A stretch of 64,000 nt of DNA from Pseudomonadota bacterium (GTDB taxonomy: Bacteria; Pseudomonadota; Gammaproteobacteria; Steroidobacterales; Steroidobacteraceae). The DNA is taken from positions 1 to 64,000 of the forward strand of contig JADIZR010000017.1 of assembly GCA_016704655.1 (NCBI GenBank), written 5' to 3'. Under the pieces are notes generated by a model. It ran no database searches and was not told the origin of the DNA. It saw nothing but the letters and a program-made list of their open reading frames with translations. The translations under genes were made by a program, and so were the position numbers. Below, one piece after another: positions 44,531 through 53,076 of the stretch. The stretch's first letter is position 1. Every line of letters begins with the position of its first letter.

Positions 44531-44824
44531 TCAGGCCAGCGAGCCTTCGCCGGGCGCCAGGGCCTGGATCGACAACGCATGGATGTCGGTGGTCATCATG
44601 TCCCCGACTGCTTCGTACACGAGCCGGTGCCGCCGTACGACAGACAGCCCGGCGAAACGTTCCGCAACGAGCTGGACCGTGAAATGGCCGTGCCCGCTCG
44701 CAGCGCCCGCATGACCGGCGTGCAGGTGGCTGTCGTCCACGACGCGCAGTTCCGCCGGCTGCAATGCCGTGCGCAGCCGGGCCTCCAGTCTCTCAACGCG
44801 GCTGGGTGGTTGCGTTTGCGTCAT
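44531..44824 (-). CDS. bolA: BolA family protein
   Basis: 97 residues. Contains the BolA pattern: ALQPAELRVVDDSHLHAGHA (residues about 19-38) with the conserved His in SHLHAGH, and RHRLVYEAVGDMMTTDIHAL (about 65-84) including the C-terminal His ligand. BolA proteins partner with monothiol glutaredoxins in Fe-S cluster handling and iron sensing. Its ATG overlaps the yciI stop by four bases (ATGA), placing it last in yciB-yciI-bolA. Confidence 0.94.
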   Translation of the reverse strand: MTQTQPPSRVERLEARLRTALQPAELRVVDDSHLHAGHAGAASGHGHFTVQLVAERFAGLSVVRRHRLVYEAVGDMMTTDIHALSIQALAPGEGSLA

Positions 44825-45120
44825 GGCAGCGACTTCACGAATGGGCGGACTTCATGCGATTGGAACACGCCTTCCGTCACGTAGGGATCGGCCGCCGCCC
44901 ACGCTTTTGCGTCGGCGAGCGAGGCGAATTCCGCAATGATCACGCTGCCGGTGAAGCCGGCGGGTCCGGGGTCCGGCGAATCGATCGCAGGGCAGGGACC
45001 GGCGACGAGGATGCGTCCTTCGGCGAGCAGTCTTTGCGCGCGCTCGAGGTGCGCAGGACGCACTCGCTTGCGGATCTCGAGTGCGTTGGGACTGTCCTGG
45101 CCGATGATTACGTACCACAT
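44821..45120 (-). CDS. yciI: YciI family protein
   Basis: 99 residues from the ATG at 45120. The ferredoxin-like YciI fold is indicated by MWYVIIGQDSPNALEIRKRV at the start, RPAHLERAQRLLAEGRILVA and a C-terminal DPYVTEGVFQSHEVRPF. The conserved His in RPAHLE and the Asp in DPYV are the putative active-site pair of the family. Function unproven. Sits between yciB and bolA, a conserved gammaproteobacterial neighbourhood. Confidence 0.93.
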   Translation of the reverse strand: MWYVIIGQDSPNALEIRKRVRPAHLERAQRLLAEGRILVAGPCPAIDSPDPGPAGFTGSVIIAEFASLADAKAWAAADPYVTEGVFQSHEVRPFVKSLP

Positions 45121-45134
45121 CGCGGGAACCCGGC

Positions 45135-45692
45135 TCACTCCGTCCGTGCCGCGCCGGCTTCCACCTGGTCGAGCTTGCGCCCCAGCCAGTAGCCCTGCGC
45201 GAGTGCGAAGACGATCGTCATCCCCATCAGCCCGAACAGCTTGAAGTTCACCCAGGTGTCTTCGCTGAAGTTGTAGGCGACGTACAGGTTCAGCACCGCG
45301 CAGACGACGAAGTAGCCGACCCACATCAGGTTGAGGCGCGTCCAGAGGGACGCGGGTTCGAGCTTCATCTTCTCGCCCATCAGGCGCTGGACGATGGTCG
45401 GTCCTTTCATGAACTGGCTGGCGAGGAAGGCGCCGGCGAACAGCAGGTTCACGATCGTCGGCTTCCACTTGATGAAAGTCGCGTCGTGGATCAACAGCGT
45501 CAGGCCACCGAATACGAGCACCAGGACGGCCGAGGTGAGCAGCATCGGGCTCACCTTCTTATGCTTGAACCAGCTGATTGCAGTCTGCACCAGCACGCCG
45601 ACGATCAGGACCGCCGTCGCAACGTAGATGCCCGCCATCTTGTAAGCGATGAAAAAGAACACGACCGGCAGCAGGTCGAACAGCATTTGCAT
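45135..45692 (-). CDS. yciB: Inner membrane septation protein YciB (IspZ family)
   Basis: 185 residues from the ATG at 45692; a second ATG two codons on is equally close to the family start, MLFDLLPVVFFFIAYKMAGI. Five predicted helices with the family motifs GPTIVQRLMGEKMKLE and WTRLNLMWVGYFVVCAVLNL. YciB is linked to envelope elongation and septation and interacts with cell-division proteins. The longer upstream frame reaches toward yciO and lacks family sequence. Confidence 0.93.
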   Translation of the reverse strand: MQMLFDLLPVVFFFIAYKMAGIYVATAVLIVGVLVQTAISWFKHKKVSPMLLTSAVLVLVFGGLTLLIHDATFIKWKPTIVNLLFAGAFLASQFMKGPTIVQRLMGEKMKLEPASLWTRLNLMWVGYFVVCAVLNLYVAYNFSEDTWVNFKLFGLMGMTIVFALAQGYWLGRKLDQVEAGAARTE

Positions 45693-45777
45693 CCGGCGGG
45701 GGTGCCCTCGGGGCAGGTCAGCGAAGGGGCGCGTATCATACCAATTTGGCCGTGACACCCGCGGCTGGGCGAGTTTC

Positions 45778-46401
45778 ATGGCGTTCCTGATCTCCATTCA
45801 CCCGCAGAATCCGCAGCCGCGCCTGGTGCGCCAGGCCATTGCCGCCATCCGCGATGGCAGCGTCGTGGTCTATCCGACGGACTCCAGCTATGCGCTCGGC
45901 TGCCTGATCGGCGACAAGGAGGCCATGGAGCGCATCCGGCGCATCCGCGACGTGGACGTGAAACATCACAACTTCACGCTGGTCTGCCGCGACCTGTCGG
46001 AGATCGCAAAATATGCCCGGGTCGACAACAGCCAGTACCGGACCTTGAAAGCCTTCACTCCGGGGCCGTACACGTTCCTGCTCGAGGCCACGCGCGAAGT
46101 ACCCAAACGGCTCCAGAACCCGAAGCGCCGCACGATCGGCATTCGTGTCCCGGACAACGCGATCGTCAGCCTGCTGCTGGCCGAGCTGGGCGAGCCGATC
46201 ATGAGCTCCACCTTGCTGCTGCCCGGCGAGTCGGCAACGCCGACCGACCCGCAGGAAATCAAGGACAAGCTCAACCACCTGGTCGACCTGGTGATCGACG
46301 GCGGCACCGGGGGCATCGAGGCCAGCAGCGTCGTTGACCTTTCCAGCGGCGCTCCGGTCATCGTGCGTCGCGGCAAGGGCGATGTCTCCGCGTTCGAGTG
46401 A
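45778..46401 (+). CDS. yciO: YciO/Sua5-type threonylcarbamoyl-AMP synthase family protein
   Basis: 207 residues from the ATG at 45778 (E. coli YciO has 206). The YrdC-fold motifs are present: GSVVVYPTDSSYALGCLIGD near residue 28, KHHNFTLVCRDLSE near 62, TPGPYTFLLEATREVPKRLQ near 90 and IGIRVPDNAIVSLLLAELGE near 120. YrdC-like proteins make threonylcarbamoyl-AMP for tRNA t6A; YciO members show weak activity and their role is unclear. Upstream of trpS-scpA-scpB. Confidence 0.93.
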   Translation: MAFLISIHPQNPQPRLVRQAIAAIRDGSVVVYPTDSSYALGCLIGDKEAMERIRRIRDVDVKHHNFTLVCRDLSEIAKYARVDNSQYRTLKAFTPGPYTFLLEATREVPKRLQNPKRRTIGIRVPDNAIVSLLLAELGEPIMSSTLLLPGESATPTDPQEIKDKLNHLVDLVIDGGTGGIEASSVVDLSSGAPVIVRRGKGDVSAFE

Positions 46402-46427
46402 ACGCGGCCGGGGCGGCTGCGTATAAT
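46399..46427 (+). promoter_or_regulatory. Probable promoter of trpS operon
   Basis: A perfect -10 TATAAT at 46422-46427 with a poor -35 (TGAACG, 46399-46404) at 17-base spacing. The leader to the trpS start is about 110 bases and contains a small GGGT/ACCC hairpin near 46459-46475; no leader peptide was identified. Confidence 0.5.
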
Positions 46428-46542
46428 CGCGCCTTACCGTTGGCTTGGTAGGTCGACCCGGGTTATTCAAGTACCCGATGTTTGTTCTGCAAGCCATTGA
46501 AATTTCAAAGACTCTACCGCGACACGGTCGCAGGGAATCCGT

Positions 46543-47760
46543 TTGAGTTCTACTGTCACGATTGCGCGTCGAGTGCTTTCCGGAATGCGCCCGACCGGCA
46601 GCCTGCACCTCGGCAACTACCACGGCGCACTGAAGAACTGGACCGAACTCCAGTACCAGTACGACTGCTATTTCTTCATTGCCGACTACCACGCCCTCAC
46701 GACCGGGTACGAAGACACCCGGCAGCTCGAGGAGTTCACGTGGCAGATGGTCGTCGACTGGCTGGCCGCGGGACTGAACCCGGCGGTCTGCACGATGTTC
46801 ATCCAGTCCCGCGTGCCCGAGCACGCCGAGCTGCACCTGATGCTGTCAATGATCACGCCGCTCGGCTGGCTCGAGCGCGTACCGACGTACAAGGACCAGC
46901 AGGAACAGCTCAAGGAAAAGGACCTCGCCACCTACGGGTTCCTGGGCTATCCGCTGCTGCAGAGCGCCGACATCCTGCTGTACCGCCCCATGGGCGTGCC
47001 GGTTGGTGAAGACCAGGTCGCTCACGTCGAAATCACGCGCGAGATCGCCCGTCGCTTCAATTCCATTTTCGGCCGCGAGCAGGACTTCGAAGCCAAGGCC
47101 GAGCGCGCCATCAGGAATCTCGGTGCCAAGAACGCTGCGATTTATCACAACCTGCGCAAGGGCTACCAGGAGCGAGGCCAGGACGACGCGCTGGTACGGG
47201 CGCATGCCTTGCTCGATGGCAATTCGCGCATCACCCTGGCCGACCGCGAGCGCCTGCTTGGATACCTCGAGGGCACCGGCCGAACGATCCTCACCGAGCC
47301 CGAGGCACTGCTCACGTCGACACCGAAGGTGACGGGTCTCGATGGCCGCAAGATGTCGAAGTCGTACGGCAACACGATCGGCCTGCGCGAAGATCCGGAC
47401 GAAGTCGCGAAAAAGCTCAAGACGATGCAGACCGATCCGGCGCGCGTGCGGCGCACCGATCCGGGCAATCCCGAGAAGTGCCCGGTGTGGGACCTGCACA
47501 AGCTGTATTCCGATGCGGAGACGCAGCGCTGGGTTGACCAGGGCTGCCGTTCGGCGGGTATCGGTTGCCTGGAATGCAAGAAGCCGGTGATCGACAGGAT
47601 CGTCGAGGAAGTCACGGGCATGCGCCAGCGTGCGCAGGAATACGAGGACAACCCGGACCTGGTGCGCGGCATCATCGCGGAAGGCTGCGAGAAGGCGCGC
47701 GCGGTCGCGGGCCAGACCCTCGACGACGTCAAGCAGGCGATGGGCCTGGCATACCGCTGA
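46543..47760 (+). CDS. trpS: Tryptophanyl-tRNA synthetase
   Basis: 405 residues from a TTG at 46543 with AGGGA upstream. Class I synthetase motifs: RVLSGMRPTGSLHLGNYHGA (HIGH equivalent) near residue 10-29, FFIADYHALT near 44, GEDQVAHVEITREIARRFN near 158 and GRKMSKSYGN (KMSKS) near 267-276. A lineage insertion with ECKKPVIDRI near 345 and Cys residues gives a longer protein than the 334-residue E. coli enzyme; this long form is seen in several proteobacteria. Leads an operon with scpA, scpB and the RluB-like gene. Confidence 0.95.
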   Translation: MSSTVTIARRVLSGMRPTGSLHLGNYHGALKNWTELQYQYDCYFFIADYHALTTGYEDTRQLEEFTWQMVVDWLAAGLNPAVCTMFIQSRVPEHAELHLMLSMITPLGWLERVPTYKDQQEQLKEKDLATYGFLGYPLLQSADILLYRPMGVPVGEDQVAHVEITREIARRFNSIFGREQDFEAKAERAIRNLGAKNAAIYHNLRKGYQERGQDDALVRAHALLDGNSRITLADRERLLGYLEGTGRTILTEPEALLTSTPKVTGLDGRKMSKSYGNTIGLREDPDEVAKKLKTMQTDPARVRRTDPGNPEKCPVWDLHKLYSDAETQRWVDQGCRSAGIGCLECKKPVIDRIVEEVTGMRQRAQEYEDNPDLVRGIIAEGCEKARAVAGQTLDDVKQAMGLAYR

Positions 47761-47773
47761 GGCAGGACGACGC

Positions 47774-48703
47774 ATGACGAAACCCGACCTCAAGTTGATC
47801 GAAGGCGGGCTGGGGCTCCAGCCAGCGGCCGAGCCGCACGTGCCGGAGACGCACGAGCAGGGCGAGATGCCGTTCGCCGTGGTCGACGGCGAGCCGGTCA
47901 CGCAGATGCCGAAGGACCTGTACATCCCGCCGGATGCGCTGCAGGTGTTCCTCGAGGCCTTCGAAGGCCCGCTCGACCTGCTGCTCTACCTGATCCGCCG
48001 GCAGAACCTCGACATCCTCGACATCCCGATCGCCGAGATCACGCGGCAGTACACGTCGTATATCGACGTGATGCGCGGCATGCAGCTGGAACTCGCGGGC
48101 GAATACCTCGTGATGGCCGCGACGCTGGCCGAGATCAAGTCGCGCATGCTGCTGCCGCGACCGGCTGCGGCAGGCGATGAAGAAGCCGACCCGCGCGCCG
48201 AACTGGTGCGCCGGCTGCAGGAATACGAGCGCTTCAAGCGTGCGGCGATTGACATCGAGGAACTGCACCGCGTCGACCGCGACACCTTTCCGGCTTCGGC
48301 CGAACTCGTCGAGCTGCGCGTCGTCAGGCTGCAGCCGAACGTGTCGCTGCAGGAGATGCTGGTCGCGCTGAAGGACGTGATGGGACGCGCCGAAATGTTC
48401 GCGCACCATCACATCAGCCGCGAACGGCTCTCGGTGCGCCAGCGCATGTCCGAGGTGCTGGACGCGATGCGCTCGCAGGCGTTCGTCGAGTTCGTCACGC
48501 TGTTCCGCGCCGAGGAAGGACGCATGGGCGTCACCGTCACTTTCATCGCGATCCTCGAACTGCTCCGCGAGGGGCTGATCGAGATCGTGCAGTCCGAACC
48601 GTATGCGCCGATCCACGTGCGCGCCGGCACTCCCCGCCAGGCGGACCAGATCGACGACATCGATGACCGGGCCGTGCCAGGCCCGCAAGGCACCGAACCA
48701 TGA
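47774..48703 (+). CDS. scpA: Segregation and condensation protein A
   Basis: 309 residues from the ATG at 47774. Kleisin of the bacterial SMC condensin. An N-terminal tail (about 55 residues) precedes the core FLEAFEGPLDLLLYLIRRQN near residue 58, LAGEYLVMAATLAEIKSRML near 105, and the winged-helix C-terminus TVTFIAILELLREGLIEIVQ near 255. The stop overlaps scpB by four bases. SMC itself is not in this window. Confidence 0.95.
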   Translation: MTKPDLKLIEGGLGLQPAAEPHVPETHEQGEMPFAVVDGEPVTQMPKDLYIPPDALQVFLEAFEGPLDLLLYLIRRQNLDILDIPIAEITRQYTSYIDVMRGMQLELAGEYLVMAATLAEIKSRMLLPRPAAAGDEEADPRAELVRRLQEYERFKRAAIDIEELHRVDRDTFPASAELVELRVVRLQPNVSLQEMLVALKDVMGRAEMFAHHHISRERLSVRQRMSEVLDAMRSQAFVEFVTLFRAEEGRMGVTVTFIAILELLREGLIEIVQSEPYAPIHVRAGTPRQADQIDDIDDRAVPGPQGTEP

Positions 48704-49323
48704 CCCAACATCCCCTCAGCGGCGTCGTCGAAGCCGTGCTGCTGGCGGCCGGCCGCCCCGTGACGGTCGAGCAGCTGCTCGAGCTGTTCGACGAGGGTCA
48801 ACGTCCGCCGGCCGAAGAAGTGACGGCCGCGCTCGCCGAGCTGCAGCAGAGCTACAAAGAACGAGGTGTCGAACTGCGTGAAGTGGCGAGCGGCTGGCGC
48901 GTGCAGATCCGCCCGCAGCACGCTGACGTCGTCTCGCGCCTGTGGCAGGAACGGCCCAGCCGCTACTCGCGCGCGCTGCTCGAGACGCTGGCGTTGATTG
49001 CGTATCGGCAGCCGATCACGCGCGGTGAGATCGAAGACATCCGCGGCGTCACCGTCGCGACGACGATCATGCGCACGCTGCACGAGCGCAACTGGATCCG
49101 GGTCGTAGGCCACCGTGAGGTGCCGGGACACCCCGAACTGCTCGGGACGACGCGGGAGTTCCTCGACTACTTCGGCTTGAAGAGTCTCGACGACCTGCCG
49201 ACGCTGGCCGAGTTGCGCGACCTCGAAGACATCCGCGAGCAGCTCGACCTGCCGGCCGCAATCGCGACGGCAGAGGCGGGCCTGGCGGAGGAGCCTGCCG
49301 CGGCAGGCGACGAGCCCCGTTGA
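48700..49323 (+). CDS. scpB: Segregation and condensation protein B
   Basis: 207 residues. Two winged-helix units typical of ScpB: SGVVEAVLLAAGRPVTVEQL at the start and SRALLETLALIAYRQPITRG near residue 88, followed by EIEDIRGVTVATTIMRTLHE and a C-terminal LGTTREFLDYFGLKSLDDLP segment. Dimerises and bridges ScpA in the SMC complex. Overlaps scpA and the next gene by four bases each. Confidence 0.95.
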   Translation: MTQHPLSGVVEAVLLAAGRPVTVEQLLELFDEGQRPPAEEVTAALAELQQSYKERGVELREVASGWRVQIRPQHADVVSRLWQERPSRYSRALLETLALIAYRQPITRGEIEDIRGVTVATTIMRTLHERNWIRVVGHREVPGHPELLGTTREFLDYFGLKSLDDLPTLAELRDLEDIREQLDLPAAIATAEAGLAEEPAAAGDEPR

Positions 49324-50153
49324 GCGAACGCCTCCATAAACTGCTCGCACAGCACGGCATTGGTTCGCGCCGCCAGGTCGAGGCCTGGATTCGCGAAGGC
49401 CGCGTCCTGGTCAATGGCCGGCCCGCCGGGATCGGGCATGCGCTGCAGGCGGGCGAACGTGTCATCGTCGATGGCAAGGACGTGACGCGCCTGCTGGCGG
49501 TGGAGCGCAAGCTGCAGGTCATCCTGTATCACAAGCCCGCGGGCGAAATGCTGCGCAGCCGTGCGGGCGACGATCGTGAGAGCGTGGAGATGAAGCTGCC
49601 GGCACTGCATGCCGGTCGCTGGGTGGCGGTCAACGCCCTCGGCTTTGGCGAAGACGGCTTGTTGATCCTGTCCAGCGAAGGAAAGTTCGCGCTGGCGATC
49701 GCCCGGCACAATCACGAGATTCCAGTCGAGTACCGCGTGCGCGCGTTGCGACCGAGCCAGGAAGAGGCGTGGCCCGAAATGCCGACGGAAGTCGACGTCG
49801 AAGGCCAGACGGCGACGTTCAGTGCAGTGCAGCCCGCGGGCACCAGCGGCACCAACCTGTGGTTCAAGGTCACGAGCGAACGCACCTTGCCGCGCGGCGC
49901 GATCCGCGCCCTGTTCGATTCAGCGGGCCTCAAGGTCAGCCGTACGATGCTGGTGAAGTGGGGCCCGATCGCCCTGCCACGCGATTTGCCGCGGGGCCGT
50001 TCGCGCGCGCTCGAAGGCGAGGAACTCGATCCTCTCTTCACGCTGGCAGGTCGCGCTCGCAGCGACACCGGCCTCAAGTCGCGTGCGCGACCGCGACCGT
50101 CCCCCGACCGTCGTCACAAGAAATCTACTGCGCGTCGAAGCGGCAACCGGTGA
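49320..50153 (+). CDS. RsuA/RluB-like pseudouridine synthase lacking the catalytic Asp
   Basis: 277 residues from a TTG overlapping the scpB stop. An N-terminal S4 RNA-binding domain (RLHKLLAQHGIGSRRQVEAW) precedes the synthase domain beginning LYHKPAGEML near residue 69. Where RluB/RsuA proteins have GRLD-x-x-T-x-GLL, this protein reads NALGFGEDGLLIL (105-117), so Gly108 (codon 49641-49643) replaces the catalytic Asp and Ala106 the preceding Arg. The rest aligns without gaps. The basic C-terminal tail is RNA-binding in character. Probably not an active pseudouridine synthase, though RNA binding may persist. The rluB symbol is withheld for that reason. Overlaps yciK tail to tail by 29 bp. Confidence 0.85.
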   Translation: MSERLHKLLAQHGIGSRRQVEAWIREGRVLVNGRPAGIGHALQAGERVIVDGKDVTRLLAVERKLQVILYHKPAGEMLRSRAGDDRESVEMKLPALHAGRWVAVNALGFGEDGLLILSSEGKFALAIARHNHEIPVEYRVRALRPSQEEAWPEMPTEVDVEGQTATFSAVQPAGTSGTNLWFKVTSERTLPRGAIRALFDSAGLKVSRTMLVKWGPIALPRDLPRGRSRALEGEELDPLFTLAGRARSDTGLKSRARPRPSPDRRHKKSTARRSGNR

Positions 50154-50889
50154 CACCCCGGCTGTCGGGGCCCAGCAGGTAGAGGAACGGCGCGAGCACG
50201 GCTTCGGGCCGCGCCAGTTTCGCGGCGTCCTCGGCTGGGTACGCCCTGGCACGCATCGGTGAGCGCACGGCGCCTGGATTGACGCTGTTCGAGCGGATCG
50301 GCGAATCCGTCGCCAGCTCGTCCGCCAGCACCTGCATCATTCCCTCGTTCGCAAACTTCGACACGGCGTACGCGCCCCAGTACGCGCGTCCCTTGATCGA
50401 CACGCCGCTGGTCGTGAAGACGATCGAGGCGTCCGTCGACTTGCCCAGCAGCGGCAGCAGGACCTTCGTCAGGATGAAGGGCGCGTTGACGTTGACGTGC
50501 ATCACCTTGAGCCACGTCGGCACGTCGTAATGCGCGATCGGCGAGCGGTCGCCAAGGATCCCGCCCACGTGGGCGAGGCCGTCGAGCCGGCCGAACTCAG
50601 CGCCGATGGCCTCGGTGAGCGCGTCGTACGCCGTGGCGTCTGCCTTCTCGAAGTCGAGCGGTGCGATGGACGGCCGCGGGCCGCCATGCGCGACGATCGA
50701 GTCGTAGATGCTTTCCAGTTTCCTGACCGAGCGGCCGCTCAGGATTACGCGTGCGCCGAGTCGCGCACAGGCCTGGGCGAGTGCGCCGCCGATGCTGCCG
50801 CTCGCCCCGGTGACCAGGATGACCCGGTCGGCAAGCAGGTTTTCGGCCGGCGAGTAGTGGCGAAGTTCAGCGGAAGTGGGGGCGGGCAT
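50125..50889 (-). CDS. yciK: YciK-type short-chain dehydrogenase/reductase
   Basis: 254 residues. Rossmann motif VILVTGASGSIGGALAQACA near residue 23, substrate/NAD region LAHVGGILGDRSPI near 103 (the usual NAG loop is altered), catalytic Ser in IVFTTSGVSIKG, and catalytic YAVSK in GAYAVSKFANEGMMQVLADE near 172. The long N-terminal extension and LADELATDSPIRSNSVNPG are characteristic of YciK. Substrate unknown. Converges on the RluB-like gene with a short 3' overlap. Confidence 0.92.
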   Translation of the reverse strand: MPAPTSAELRHYSPAENLLADRVILVTGASGSIGGALAQACARLGARVILSGRSVRKLESIYDSIVAHGGPRPSIAPLDFEKADATAYDALTEAIGAEFGRLDGLAHVGGILGDRSPIAHYDVPTWLKVMHVNVNAPFILTKVLLPLLGKSTDASIVFTTSGVSIKGRAYWGAYAVSKFANEGMMQVLADELATDSPIRSNSVNPGAVRSPMRARAYPAEDAAKLARPEAVLAPFLYLLGPDSRGVTGCRFDAQ

Positions 50890-50895
50890 GGTTGA

Positions 50896-50944
50896 GTGAT
50901 TAGTGATTAGTGATTAGTGATTAGTGATTAGTGATTAGTGATTA
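50896..50944. repeat. Heptanucleotide tandem repeat (GTGATTA)n, seven copies
   Basis: Seven perfect GTGATTA units directly upstream of the yciK start codon and downstream of rmuC. Same unit and orientation (plus strand) as at 19196-19230. The rest of the gap to 51052 shows no gene. Confidence 0.92.
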
Positions 50945-51052
50945 GTCCAGAGTTTCGACCAAGGCGACAATTTTGCGCGCGTACGAGCCGCGCCACCACG
51001 GCGAAATACCGCAGCGATCCCGGTGGAGTGCCGCACTGAAACGGGTCGTCCG

Positions 51053-52396
51053 TCATCGCTCGGTCGTCTCGTCCTGGTCCGCGATCGGCGTTGAATCATC
51101 GGCCGGCGGTGCGATTTCGGCGGGCCCGGGTTCCGCCGGTGCCTCGGCCATGACGGCACGCGCAAGCTTGTCGATCGGCGCAAGTTCCTCGATCTCCTTC
51201 GCGGGGCGCAGGCCAAGCTCCGTGAACTTGCGTGCGCCGGGCATCACCTGGCGCTCGAGCGAACCGACCGCCGCGTTGTAGGCCTCCACGCTCTGCCCCA
51301 GGGTCCGTCCCACTTTCGATATGTGCGCGGTGAAAGTGGCGAGCCGCTTGTACAAGTCCTCGCCGAGTTCCTGGATGTGCGCCGCGTTCTCCGCCAGCGC
51401 ATTCTGGCGCCAGCCATAGGCGACCGCCTTCAACAGCGCCACGAAGCTCGTCGGTGTCGCGATGATCACGTGCTGCCGGATGGCGTCTTCGAGCAGCGAA
51501 GGCATTTCAGCCACGGCCGCACTCAGGAACTGGTCACCCGGGATGAACAGCACGACGAAGTCGGGGCTCTGCTCGAACTGCGACCAGTAGGCTTTCTGCG
51601 ACAGTTGCCGCACGCGTTCCTGCACGGCCAGCGCATGGCGGCGCAAGGCGAAGTCGCGGTCCTCGTCGGTCGTGGCCTCCGCGGCCGTGAGGTAAGCATC
51701 GAGCGGCGTCTTGACGTCGACCACGATCTGCCGGCCGTCGGGCATGTTCACGACCATGTCGGGGCGCAGCAAGCCTTCCTCGCCCTGTACCTGGACCTGC
51801 TCGAAGAAGTCGCAGCGCTCGACCATGCCGGCCAGTTCGGCCAGTCGACGCAGGGTCATTTCACCCCATTGACCGCGCACCTCGGGCCGGCGCAGGGCCG
51901 TGACCAGGTTGCGGGTCTCGCGCTGCAGCGTGACCTGGCCGAGCGCAACGCTCTCGATCGAACTGCGTAGCGCGCCGAAACTCTCCGCGCGATCCTTTTC
52001 GATACGGGCGATCTGTTCGTGCGTTTTCTGCAGCGCCTCGCGCACCGGTGCCAGCAGGGATTCGACGGCCTTCTCGCGTTCCGTGAGATTGCGTAGTGCA
52101 ACCTCCTGCTGCTGGCCGAGGGTCTGGCGCGCGAGTTGCACGAAAACCTCGTTGTTGCCGCGCAGCGCCTGGCCGGCCACCGAGTCGAAGCCGCTGCGCA
52201 GACGCTGCAATGCCATGTCGAGCGCCTGCTCGCGTTCGGTGGCGACGTCCGCGGCCGACTTGAGCGACGCCTCGGCGGTCGCCAGGCGGACCTCGGCCTC
52301 GTGGGTACGTCGGCGCGCCACCAGCCAGCCGATGAGCAGGCCGAACGCGAGTCCGAGCGCCGCCAGAACGAAGGACTGGGGAGTGAGTTCGATCAT
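51053..52396 (-). CDS. rmuC: DNA recombination protein RmuC
   Basis: 447 residues. One N-terminal membrane helix (VLAALGLAFGLLIGWLVA, residues 10-27), a long coiled coil (about 30-150), then the RmuC nuclease-like core: RGQWGEMTLRRLAELAGMVE near residue 175, LRPDMVVNMPDGRQIVVDVK near 210 with the acidic/Lys motif of PD-(D/E)xK type, and ATPTSFVALLKAVAYGWRQN near 315. Limits recombination at inverted repeats. Overlaps gph by four bases. Confidence 0.95.
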   Translation of the reverse strand: MIELTPQSFVLAALGLAFGLLIGWLVARRRTHEAEVRLATAEASLKSAADVATEREQALDMALQRLRSGFDSVAGQALRGNNEVFVQLARQTLGQQQEVALRNLTEREKAVESLLAPVREALQKTHEQIARIEKDRAESFGALRSSIESVALGQVTLQRETRNLVTALRRPEVRGQWGEMTLRRLAELAGMVERCDFFEQVQVQGEEGLLRPDMVVNMPDGRQIVVDVKTPLDAYLTAAEATTDEDRDFALRRHALAVQERVRQLSQKAYWSQFEQSPDFVVLFIPGDQFLSAAVAEMPSLLEDAIRQHVIIATPTSFVALLKAVAYGWRQNALAENAAHIQELGEDLYKRLATFTAHISKVGRTLGQSVEAYNAAVGSLERQVMPGARKFTELGLRPAKEIEELAPIDKLARAVMAEAPAEPGPAEIAPPADDSTPIADQDETTER

Positions 52397-53076
52397 GAAG
52401 CGGCCATGGCATCGAGGTGCCGCAGCGTGAGCCAGTCCATCACGTCCTCGGGTCGCTCGATGATGCCGTCGGCGTTCCAGGTTTCCGGATGATCGTGTTC
52501 GGCGAGGTAGCCGTAGGCTGCGACCACGGTCTGCATTCCCGCGGCCCGCCCCGCAACGATGTCACGCTCGGCGTCACCGACGTACACGCAATGATCCGGC
52601 GACACCCCGGTTACCGCCGCCGCGTGCAGCAGGGGCAGCGGGTGGGGCTTGCGTTCGTTCACGGTGTCACCGCTGACCACGCAACACGCGCGCCCACTGA
52701 GGCCGAGCTGTTCCAGCAGCGGGTCGGTGAGCCAGCCCGGCTTGTTCGTCACGATGCCCCAGGGCAGATCCTCGGCCTCGAAGTCAGCCAGCACCTGCTC
52801 GAAGCCCGCGAACAGTCGGGTGCCTGCCGCCAGGTTATCGGCATAGATGGCGAGGAACCGCTGACGTAGTCGTTCGAACTCGTCGGCCTGTGCCACTGGG
52901 AAACCCACCGTGATCAGGCGCACCGCGCCGTGCGATACAGACGAGCGCAGGGTTGTGAACGGCAGCGGCTCGAGGCCTTCTTCCTGCCGCAGCAGGTTGA
53001 GCGCGCCAATCATGTCCGGCGCCGTGTCGAGCAGCGTGCCGTCCAGGTCGAAAAGAATGGCGTGGGCGCGGGTCAT
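52393..53076 (-). CDS. gph: HAD-type phosphoglycolate phosphatase
   Basis: 227 residues from the ATG at 53076. HAD motifs: I ILFDLDGTLLDTAPD (residues 7-21), II WGIVTNKPGW (106-115), III ERKPHPLPLL (141-150) with the catalytic Lys, and IV VYVGDAERDI (164-173). The cap domain and PD motif after motif I fit Gph. Removes phosphate from 2-phosphoglycolate, a product of DNA 3'-end repair and Rubisco-type side reactions. Lies downstream of ubiG with a four-base overlap, the common gammaproteobacterial pairing. Confidence 0.93.
   Translation of the reverse strand: MTRAHAILFDLDGTLLDTAPDMIGALNLLRQEEGLEPLPFTTLRSSVSHGAVRLITVGFPVAQADEFERLRQRFLAIYADNLAAGTRLFAGFEQVLADFEAEDLPWGIVTNKPGWLTDPLLEQLGLSGRACCVVSGDTVNERKPHPLPLLHAAAVTGVSPDHCVYVGDAERDIVAGRAAGMQTVVAAYGYLAEHDHPETWNADGIIERPEDVMDWLTLRHLDAMAAS

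Noticed and set aside
46402..46542. tRNA gene or tryptophan leader before trpS
   Set aside because: No cloverleaf with acceptor and T-arm consensus, and no short Trp-rich frame; only a small GGGT/ACCC hairpin.
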